DNA of 64,000 bases from a virus. Positions 24,710-31,575 of this stretch are shown in pieces. The first letter of the stretch is position 1, and each line of letters starts with the position of its first letter. Made by a program: the position numbers and the translations under genes. The notes beneath the pieces are model-generated. The model worked only from the letters and a program-made list of their open reading frames with translations, was not told where the DNA came from and searched no databases. The stretch is from positions 1 through 64,000 of IMG/VR virus record IMGVR_UViG_3300036799_000043. One strand, 5' to 3'.

Positions 24710-27015
24710 TGCCAGATAGCGTTACACCGCAGCAGCGCTTCACAGCGCGACAGCCGTGTCCCATCTGTGCTGGTCACTCGAACATGCCTCAAGGCAAGGG
24801 CATGCGCTGCTTCGGCTTCCTAAGTGAAGATGGCGAGTATGCGCACTGCTCACGTGAGGATCATGCTGGCGAGATCGAGTCAGATCAAGCGAGCACGTAC
24901 CCGCACAAGCTGCACGGCAAGTGCGCGTGCGGTGTTCAACACGGCGAGGACATCGAAGAACGTCGACCAGTCAATCTGTCGAAACAGCGTCTACAGCGTA
25001 CAGGTGAAGCTCGACGAGCACCAGACATCGAGTATGAGTATCGCGACGAGGCGAATCGTCTCGTCGGCGTCAAGGGTCGCTGGAATATACCAGCGACCGT
25101 AGCTGGCGAGAAAGCAGACAAAGACATCGCATGGCGCATGCCTCAGGGCACGTACAGCGAAGGTCTGCGCAAGTACGGCATGTCTGTCGAGCAGATGCCG
25201 CTTTACAACGCGCACAAGCTCGCGCAGTTGCCAAAGGGCAGCATCGTCTACTTCGTTGAAGGCGAGAAGACTGCAGACGCGTGCGAGAGTGCCGGCCTAG
25301 TCGACTGGCAAAAGACTGGTGTCACATCGAATGCTGGTGGCTCAGCGCAGACAAAATTCGGTGAGTCACTCAGCGCAATCGAAGGCTTCCACTTACGACC
25401 GTGGCCTGACAACGATCCGCAGGGGCGCAAGCTCATGCGCGCACTGCGCCCGCTCGTCGAGCAGCGCTGTCTATCGTGGCGACCAGTGCTCGTCAGTGTC
25501 CCTGAGGGCGGCGATGCGTATGACTTCTTCTTTCCAGACGAGAACAGCGGTTACGACGCAGGCACCGTTGAGCAGGTCGTCAGTCAAGCGCTCGTCAAGC
25601 CAACGACTGAGCGTCTCGACGAGGAGACGATACGCGTCACCGCACCCACAACGCTGCCTGAGACACGTGCAGTGTTCACGTTCTCAGAGATCGAGCGTCA
25701 ACGCAGAAAGCTCGTGTGCGTCGTGCAGACGCAGGTCCTTGGCCTTGCGAGCATCAGCGCGCGCAAGACGCTGCAGTACGACATCGACGTACTGTCAATC
25801 AGCGCTGTCGACAACTATCGCAAGATGCTCGACAAGGCGTACACGCCAGAGCACGACTGGCACGATGTGTTGACTACAGCGGTGAGCGAGATGCGCACCG
25901 CGTGGTCGTCGAGCACAGGCGAGGTCGATGGTGTCGACATCGACGCGAGCGAAGGTGACGAGTTACTCATGGCGTGTCAGCGTATCTTGCCATGGGGTGA
26001 GCACGTGGTGATTTACGGTCGACGAGATAGCACGAAGTCATACGAAGTGCTGACGTTGGTGTGCAGCGCGTCGCTCGGTCTGCCGTTTGCGGGCATGCCA
26101 ACGAACTGTGAAGGCACGTGGCTGTACATCGATAACGAGACGAATGAGCGCAACTTTGGTCGACGCTTGCGACGCATCTGGCGTGGCATGGGTTTCGAGC
26201 CAGGCAGCTACCCGCGTGGACGCGTGCTGTACAAGAACGCTCGCGGTCGCTCGGTACCTGATCTATTCGACGACCTCAAGCCGCGCATCGATGAGCTTGG
26301 CATCGTCGGTATCGTTGTCGACTCTGCAGTACTGGCGTGTGGCGGTGATCCACTTGACTCGCTTGCTGTCGCGCATTACTTCGCGATGTGCGACCGCTTC
26401 CAGCGCACGATGATAACGATTGCACACGTGCCAAAGCCAGACAAGGAGAATGCTCGCCCGCCGACAGACCCATTCGGCTCGACAGTCTGGTCGAACAAAG
26501 CGCGCGCGTGCTGGCGTGTTGATCGTCAATCACACAGTGAGGGCGAGTCGCGTGTCAACGTCATGCTGACATGTACGAAAGGCAACGACTTACCAGACAA
26601 GCGCCCACTGTTCATGGAAGTCTGCTTTGAAGAAGACAACGGTCCTGTCAGTGTGCGACAGAAGCGTGCGAACGAAGCACCGCGCGAGCTACAGCAGAAC
26701 CTCACGCTCATCCAGAGAATCTGGAACGTGCTGCAGCGAGGCGCACTGACCGCGTACGACATCGCTGCGATCTTGAACGAAAACGCTATCGATAGAGTCG
26801 AAGCGAAGACGATCAAGGACACGTGCTATCGCCATACTCTGCCAGATGCACGTCCGAGACTCGTCGCGCTCGACAACGCGAACGAAGGTGGTCGTGGTCT
26901 GCAGACGCGCTATGCACGCGCTGAGATAGCGCACGCGCCCGCCTCAGCACAGCGACAAGCTGTCGGGCAAAACACGACGCCTGCTGCTGCTGACGACGAT
27001 GATCTGCCGCTGTAA
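24709..27015 (+). CDS. TOPRIM primase-helicase (RepA-like ATPase fusion)
   Basis: This 768-residue protein has an N-terminal zinc-binding part (CPIC with later Cys/His). A TOPRIM-like domain has EGEKTAD (about 185) and the D-x-D in WPDNDPQG (about 232). A RecA-fold ATPase of the RepA/AAA_25 type has its P-loop GRRDSTKS at about 437-444 and a strand GIVGIVVDSAVLA (about 535) in the Walker B position. The last P-loop Gly is replaced by Thr, as in some RepA-like proteins. The C-terminus is DDDDLPL, similar to the SSB interaction tip. It is coupled to the annealing protein by TGATG. Confidence 0.75.
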   Translation: MPDSVTPQQRFTARQPCPICAGHSNMPQGKGMRCFGFLSEDGEYAHCSREDHAGEIESDQASTYPHKLHGKCACGVQHGEDIEERRPVNLSKQRLQRTGEARRAPDIEYEYRDEANRLVGVKGRWNIPATVAGEKADKDIAWRMPQGTYSEGLRKYGMSVEQMPLYNAHKLAQLPKGSIVYFVEGEKTADACESAGLVDWQKTGVTSNAGGSAQTKFGESLSAIEGFHLRPWPDNDPQGRKLMRALRPLVEQRCLSWRPVLVSVPEGGDAYDFFFPDENSGYDAGTVEQVVSQALVKPTTERLDEETIRVTAPTTLPETRAVFTFSEIERQRRKLVCVVQTQVLGLASISARKTLQYDIDVLSISAVDNYRKMLDKAYTPEHDWHDVLTTAVSEMRTAWSSSTGEVDGVDIDASEGDELLMACQRILPWGEHVVIYGRRDSTKSYEVLTLVCSASLGLPFAGMPTNCEGTWLYIDNETNERNFGRRLRRIWRGMGFEPGSYPRGRVLYKNARGRSVPDLFDDLKPRIDELGIVGIVVDSAVLACGGDPLDSLAVAHYFAMCDRFQRTMITIAHVPKPDKENARPPTDPFGSTVWSNKARACWRVDRQSHSEGESRVNVMLTCTKGNDLPDKRPLFMEVCFEEDNGPVSVRQKRANEAPRELQQNLTLIQRIWNVLQRGALTAYDIAAILNENAIDRVEAKTIKDTCYRHTLPDARPRLVALDNANEGGRGLQTRYARAEIAHAPASAQRQAVGQNTTPAAADDDDLPL

Positions 27016-27037
27016 GCCAAAGTACTACACTGATAAA

Positions 27038-27060
27038 CTACGTGTGCCAATCTCACGTAG
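27038..27060 (+). promoter_or_regulatory. Leader hairpin before the nuclease operon
   Basis: CTACGTG and CACGTAG form a 7-bp stem with a 9-nt loop. TACACT (27026-27031) is a possible -10 just upstream, so the hairpin would be in the mRNA leader of the next gene. Confidence 0.45.
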
Positions 27061-27093
27061 TAGATCGTGTAGTAGATATAAGAGGAAAACGTA

Positions 27094-27552
27094 GTGGTTT
27101 CACACGTCGAAGACACAACGATCATCAAGCAACTGACCGATCCCAAAGCAGCGCTCAAGCTGAGCGACATGACGCAAGAGGACATGCACCAGTATTACCT
27201 CGTGCTCGAACGTCGCGTAGTTGGCTCGAACGTCGCAATGTTCGAGGTCAATCATCGCTCAGCGTGGGTGCCAGGCTTACCCGAAGACGATATGGCATTC
27301 GCGTTCGAGGCGGTGCATGCGCGCTGGATGGATGTCGTCAGAGCGCTAGACTTCGCTGATGCGCACGCGCTTGCCACCACAGCTAACAGCCGCCGCGAGA
27401 AGATCCGTCAGGAAGTCCGTCAAAAGCTCGCCGAAAAAGACGCCAGCGCAAATAGCACTGGCGAAGGCGAAGTGGAAAGCGAACAACGACAAGCACGTAC
27501 TACCAGCGATGCTGTCGATAGTCGCTCGGGGGTATCCGCAGCCAGTTCGTGA
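27094..27552 (+). CDS. 152-residue hypothetical protein
   Basis: The start is GTG with AGAGG upstream. Residues 1-90 are mixed alpha/beta (LKLSDMTQEDMHQYYLVLERR, then WVPGLPEDDMAFAFEAV). The last 60 residues are charged and disordered and are encoded by DNA that also carries the start of the nuclease in another frame, a 194-nt overlap that is long for this genome. Confidence 0.5.
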   Translation: MVSHVEDTTIIKQLTDPKAALKLSDMTQEDMHQYYLVLERRVVGSNVAMFEVNHRSAWVPGLPEDDMAFAFEAVHARWMDVVRALDFADAHALATTANSRREKIRQEVRQKLAEKDASANSTGEGEVESEQRQARTTSDAVDSRSGVSAASS

Positions 27553-27835
27553 GCACGCGTTCGCGACAGATGTTGGTCGAGAATTCCGATTCGATCTAGC
27601 CTGGCCGGACGTGCAGTTTGAATCGCTGGGTGGCATGCGTCTCGCGTTCGAGATAGATGGTGGCGGTGAGCGCGGCCGACATCAGAAGCATTTGGGTTAT
27701 ATTGAGGATTGTCGCAAGCTGAATCTCGCACTGTTGCTCGGTTGGGCGGTGTTCCGATTCACGCCGACACAACTCGCTGAGGGCGAGCATATCAAGGTGC
27801 TCGCAACCGTCTGTATGAAATTGGCTCACCAATGA
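27359..27835 (+). CDS. Vsr-like / PD-(D/E)XK phage endonuclease
   Basis: This 158-residue protein has VREHAF, REFRFDLAWPD (D79), LAFEIDGGGERGRHQ (E98) and CRKLNLALLLGWAVFRFT. This order matches a widespread small phage nuclease with a restriction-endonuclease fold (RRWRFDFAWP, VEVEGG, GRH, GWxVLR). A nick- or branch-specific DNA endonuclease is likely. Its first 50 residues overlap the previous gene; a later start at the ATG at 27509 is possible but lacks a ribosome site. Confidence 0.7.
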   Translation: MRTRLPPQLTAAARRSVRKSVKSSPKKTPAQIALAKAKWKANNDKHVLPAMLSIVARGYPQPVREHAFATDVGREFRFDLAWPDVQFESLGGMRLAFEIDGGGERGRHQKHLGYIEDCRKLNLALLLGWAVFRFTPTQLAEGEHIKVLATVCMKLAHQ

Positions 27836-27862
27836 CTCTAGACGTGTAGCTACGCACCGCTG

Positions 27863-27890
27863 TATAGTCAGTCATACACACGAGAGGAGC
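27863..27890 (+). promoter_or_regulatory. Promoter and start element before the small zinc-finger gene
   Basis: -10 TATAGT follows ACCGCTG; the -35 is weak. The transcript would begin near ATACACACGAGAGGAG, which contains a start-element variant and a good ribosome site. Confidence 0.6.
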
Positions 27891-27893
27891 AGA

Positions 27894-28202
27894 ATGAACA
27901 ATCTGGCTTTGTTGCGCGTCGCGCGCGAGCCTGTACCTTTACGCGTAGCTCCGGTGCGCGTCGATCCTCATGTGCAGTACTGGCGTGCAGCGTTGACGAA
28001 TGAATTGACGCTGTGCGACGAGCTTGAGTATGCGCGCACACTGCGCCGTATGCTTTCTGAGCTTGCCGATGGATGGCTAGTGCTACCACGTAGGTGTCGC
28101 TCGTGCGCGTATTACTTCGATCAGCCGATGCCGCCGATAGGTGTCTGGCGTGTGTACTGCTCGAAACGATGCCGTAACAATTTCAAGCGAAAGGTTCTAT
28201 AA
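27894..28202 (+). CDS. 102-residue zinc-finger protein
   Basis: A helical N-terminus (LTLCDELEYARTLRRMLSEL) is followed by CRSCAYYFDQ and YCSKRCRNNFKRK, a CxxC...CxxxC zinc site typical of small phage proteins related to CGNR/FCS-type fingers. It abuts the protease gene. Confidence 0.6.
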   Translation: MNNLALLRVAREPVPLRVAPVRVDPHVQYWRAALTNELTLCDELEYARTLRRMLSELADGWLVLPRRCRSCAYYFDQPMPPIGVWRVYCSKRCRNNFKRKVL

Positions 28203-28979
28203 ATGGTCACTGGCGATAAGATTGTCATTACTCCGTTTGTCGAAACAGATCCGAAGCCCGACATGCGCCTGGGTCGACACCAGGAACTTGACGGGCGCTC
28301 GATCCCGTACGCGATCAGCGCCGAAGACGCAGCGAGAGTCAAGATTCAGCCCGTCGAGTGGGTGCCGCCCATCAAGACGCTCAATCAGGGCAACCTCGGC
28401 TCGTGCGTTGGCAACGCGAGTACGTACCACCTATCCGAAGTGGTCGGCGCTGATGGGCTTGCGCGCGCAACTATCGATGGCGTGACGCTCAGCAAAGATG
28501 GCGACAACGAGCCATTCGCGGTGAAGCTGTATCACGGCGCGACTGTCAAAGACGGCTACCCGGGTTCGTACCCACCTGACGACACTGGCTCGTCTGGCCT
28601 CGGCGCGTGTCGCTTCCTGAAAGGCGTGAAGCTGATCGGCAGCTACACCCACGCGACGAGCGCGAAAGCATTCGGCGCGCTGCTCATGAAGCGCGGCGTT
28701 ATTACGGGCTGGCCATGGTACAACGACTGGTTCAATCCAGACAGCAATGGCTTTATCGATCACGGCAACTGGCACGCGTCCGGCATCGCAGGCGGTCACG
28801 AGATTTACTGCGAAGCCATCGAAGCGTGGGACGACAGCGACCCTGACAAGTGCATTCTGCGCTTCCACAATTCGTGGGACACGTCATGGGGTGACGCCGG
28901 CCGATTCAGACTGCATCTGTCGACGTATGTCAAGCTGCAGTCGCAGGTCGACGTGAAGCAGTTCCAGATAGCCGCATAA
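28203..28979 (+). CDS. Papain-like (C1A) cysteine protease
   Basis: This 258-residue protein has an intact papain-type catalytic set: Q62 in NQGNLGSCVGNAS, nucleophile C68, H199 in GGHEIYCEAIEAW and N223 in FHNSWDTSWGD. The first 40 residues are not a signal peptide, so it probably acts in the cytoplasm. It lies between replication genes and ThyX. Papain-like proteases occur sporadically in phages; the target here (host factor or phage precursor) is not known. Confidence 0.8.
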   Translation: MVTGDKIVITPFVETDPKPDMRLGRHQELDGRSIPYAISAEDAARVKIQPVEWVPPIKTLNQGNLGSCVGNASTYHLSEVVGADGLARATIDGVTLSKDGDNEPFAVKLYHGATVKDGYPGSYPPDDTGSSGLGACRFLKGVKLIGSYTHATSAKAFGALLMKRGVITGWPWYNDWFNPDSNGFIDHGNWHASGIAGGHEIYCEAIEAWDDSDPDKCILRFHNSWDTSWGDAGRFRLHLSTYVKLQSQVDVKQFQIAA

Positions 28980-28987
28980 CGACTCAC

Positions 28988-29006
28988 GGGGCGCCTAGTG
29001 CGCCCC
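28988..29006 (+). terminator. GC-rich hairpin after the protease gene
   Basis: GGGGCGC-CTAGT-GCGCCCC forms a perfect 7-bp stem. AGTTCTC follows rather than a T-run, and CACACGACGA comes 5 nt after that, directly before the ThyX start. Confidence 0.6.
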
Positions 29007-29033
29007 AGTTCTCACACGACGAGAATGGACAAC

Positions 29034-29876
29034 ATGACAGTAGAGACAGTGAAGATCAACGCGCGTACAGTCGCAGATGTCGACCTAGAGGAAGTCATGG
29101 GCGACGACTTGGCCATTGTCAACGCCGCTCGCGTCAGTCTGGGAAAGCGTAGTAAGTGGCGATACAGATGCAACGCGTGCCAACTGGAAGATATTCCAGA
29201 GATGAACATCGCGACTATCGCGCGCGGCCCCGCACAAGGGAAGGTCGCTATTGGGCAGTGCTTTGCCGATCAGGGCCTTCCGTTTCACGTCGAGACGAAT
29301 GTCACGCGTCACCTGAGTGATGCAGACATCGGCCTTATCAACTATCTGATGCGCAAGAAGCACGGCACGCCGTTCGAGATGGTGCAGCTACGCTTCCGAA
29401 TCTCAGCGCCGATACGTGTCATGCGCGAGTGGCAGCGACATAGGATTGGCTCTTTCAATGAGGTTTCGACGCGCTATGTTGAGATGCAGCCAGACTTCTT
29501 CGTACCCTCCGACGGCGACGTGCGCATACAAGAAGGCAAGCCTGGCCACTACATCATGCGCGACGCGCCAGAGCTTGCCGAGCAGATAAAGTCGACAATG
29601 CTTGCTGCGTACGAGCTTGCGTGGTCAAAGTACGAAACACTGCTCGCTATGGGTGCGGCGAAAGAGCTTGCTGCGTACGTACTGCCGATGGGTCTGTATA
29701 GCGAGCAGATATGGTCGGTGAACTTGCGCTCGCTGTTCAACTTCGTCGCACTGCGCAACCATACCGAGGCATTGCGCGAGATTCGACGCGCTGCAGAGGT
29801 CGTTGAGAGCACCGCGACAGCGAATATCCCACACGCGTTCGCAGCGTTTGAGAAGAACGGGAGAGTCGTACCGTGA
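29034..29876 (+). CDS. thyX: Flavin-dependent thymidylate synthase
   Basis: The protein has 280 residues from the ATG at 29034 (ATG at 29025 is possible). It converts dUMP to dTMP using FAD and methylene-tetrahydrofolate. The ThyX signature RHRIGSFNEVSTRY is at about 135-148. LSDADIGLINYLMRKKHGTPFEMVQL and the C-terminal LRSLFNFVALRNH match the family. An unusual insertion of some 45 residues between AARVS and LSDAD carries CNAC and a later Cys. It works with the class II reductase and dCTP deaminase in supplying dTTP. Confidence 0.9.
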   Translation: MTVETVKINARTVADVDLEEVMGDDLAIVNAARVSLGKRSKWRYRCNACQLEDIPEMNIATIARGPAQGKVAIGQCFADQGLPFHVETNVTRHLSDADIGLINYLMRKKHGTPFEMVQLRFRISAPIRVMREWQRHRIGSFNEVSTRYVEMQPDFFVPSDGDVRIQEGKPGHYIMRDAPELAEQIKSTMLAAYELAWSKYETLLAMGAAKELAAYVLPMGLYSEQIWSVNLRSLFNFVALRNHTEALREIRRAAEVVESTATANIPHAFAAFEKNGRVVP

Positions 29877-31144
29877 CTGCAACTGGAAGTCCTGTCGAAG
29901 TCAACGCGAAAGATGCGGCGCGACTGTTCAAGCGCTACTCCGCGCCGTACGTACACGGCCCATTCGGACCGCCAACACCACCGACAGTGCAGCAGGCGAT
30001 TGATAAGCGCTCGCTGTACGCGACGCTGCTGCTCAACTCGGAGAAGCAAGAAGTGCCGCAATTGGTGGTTCTCGCGAACCAATTGAAGTCGTCGAGCACA
30101 CATACGGGTTTCGACGGTACTGAGATGCGCATCGCTGCAGGCGAGCTATACGCGAGTGACATCGCGAAGCTCGACGAAACGCCAAATATGGATATCGTCG
30201 ATCTGCTCGACTTTATACAGCGCGTCAATCAAGCGCCGGCATGGGTTGAGATATACGAGGAAGATCCAATCATGCGCGCGATGATGCTCGAAGGCAACTT
30301 TGCCTATCGCGGCACGAAGGTCAACGCGTACGGTGACTTGACAGGTATGTACTATCGTCCATTCCCAACGGTTGCTGTAGACGATGTGACTGTCGAGCCG
30401 CATGACGCAGCGACGCTGACAGTGCTCGACAAGGGCTTTATCAGCGACGCAGAGTCACACGCGATTCTCGCCGAACTGCGTAATTTTGCGCAGTGGTGGA
30501 GCGACTACAGCGGCGCGAAAGTCTGGGCCGATCATTACTCGACGTACAACAAGAACAACACATGGTCGGCGTTCTCGTTGCGCAACTTCGTGCCAGACGA
30601 TCCGACGAGCATCGTCAAGCCGAAAGAGATGCCGCGTGATTGGAAGAAAGAGCACGAGGACATGCTCGAACTCGAATGCGCTGACAGCATCGCGCTCGAT
30701 CACTTCCCGACTGTCAAGGACATCATGCGCCGACTCGCTGTGATGGGTTACGCCGCTGGTTTCGAGCGCGTACGACTCATGCGGCTGACAGCGAGTGGCG
30801 GTGAACTGACGCGACATAGCGACATCACCGATCGCACAGCGGGTACGCGCGACGGCTTTATCTCGCGACTGCACATCCCACTCGTGACACACGAAGCTGT
30901 GCAGTTCCAAATGTGGGATCATCGCGGCCGACGCTTTCAGCGCCACTTGTCAGCGAATGACTTGTGGTATCTCGATCAGCGTAAGCCACATGCCGCAGTC
31001 AACAAGAGTGCTGTTGAGCGCGTGCACCTGGTTATTGACGTGGTCGCGTGTGACGCGTTTCGTTCGCAGTTGGCAGATGCGTATATCGACGAGATCGCTG
31101 CAGGCACACACGGTCTGCAACAGGATCCACTCTCGCGCGACTAA
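29873..31144 (+). CDS. 2-oxoglutarate/Fe(II) oxygenase (Asp/Asn hydroxylase-like)
   Basis: This 423-residue protein starts at GTG in a GTGA overlap with thyX. The C-terminal half has the double-stranded beta-helix ligands: H315 and D317 in TRHSDIT, H373 in KPHAAVN and R383 in ERVHLVID, as in aspartyl/asparaginyl beta-hydroxylase-like enzymes. The N-terminal half is helical and unrecognised. The substrate could be a protein side chain or, given thyX and the methyltransferase nearby, a nucleotide or base. This is inference from context. Confidence 0.65.
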   Translation: MTATGSPVEVNAKDAARLFKRYSAPYVHGPFGPPTPPTVQQAIDKRSLYATLLLNSEKQEVPQLVVLANQLKSSSTHTGFDGTEMRIAAGELYASDIAKLDETPNMDIVDLLDFIQRVNQAPAWVEIYEEDPIMRAMMLEGNFAYRGTKVNAYGDLTGMYYRPFPTVAVDDVTVEPHDAATLTVLDKGFISDAESHAILAELRNFAQWWSDYSGAKVWADHYSTYNKNNTWSAFSLRNFVPDDPTSIVKPKEMPRDWKKEHEDMLELECADSIALDHFPTVKDIMRRLAVMGYAAGFERVRLMRLTASGGELTRHSDITDRTAGTRDGFISRLHIPLVTHEAVQFQMWDHRGRRFQRHLSANDLWYLDQRKPHAAVNKSAVERVHLVIDVVACDAFRSQLADAYIDEIAAGTHGLQQDPLSRD

Positions 31145-31152
31145 GCGCGAGC

Positions 31153-31181
31153 TTGCGAGCACTTCGATAGTTCTGTACACT
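31153..31181 (+). promoter_or_regulatory. Promoter of the methyltransferase pair
   Basis: -35 TTGCGA, 17-nt spacer, -10 TACACT. The transcript would begin at ACACACGATGAGAC, a variant of the start element. Confidence 0.75.
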
Positions 31182-31212
31182 ACCGCGTACACACGATGAG
31201 ACTCAAACGCTG

Positions 31213-31575
31213 ATGGGATCGAAGCAGTTTGGCGACAGATACAATCGTCGAGGCAACTGGCGTCTAGACGTTGCGTCTCTTGACGAAGTTGCAAGCATGT
31301 TGCGCCTGAAAGGCGACATTAGAGACTTCGACGACTGCGTACACCCAAACTGGGAGCAGTACCAGTGCCCTGGCATGCCGCCTGCAACGTTCTGCATCCA
31401 AGCGAGCGCACCGCACACTGAGCATCTCGTGCGCGTGCCAATGTACGACTGCAGGAATTGCGGCGAGCGCTATTCGGGCGTGATACGCATCTCAGATCGT
31501 GTTGGCTTCTGTTCGCAGTGGTGTCAAGACAAATACGACGAGAAAGCAGAGACAGATTGTAATGACCATGACTGA
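31213..31575 (+). CDS. 120-residue zinc-ribbon protein
   Basis: The C-terminal half has YDCRNCGERY and FCSQWCQDKY, a treble-clef or ribbon-type zinc site. The N-terminal half (WRLDVASLDEVASMLRLKGD) is alpha/beta. It overlaps the methyltransferase start by 14 nt and could be a partner of it. Confidence 0.55.
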   Translation: MGSKQFGDRYNRRGNWRLDVASLDEVASMLRLKGDIRDFDDCVHPNWEQYQCPGMPPATFCIQASAPHTEHLVRVPMYDCRNCGERYSGVIRISDRVGFCSQWCQDKYDEKAETDCNDHD

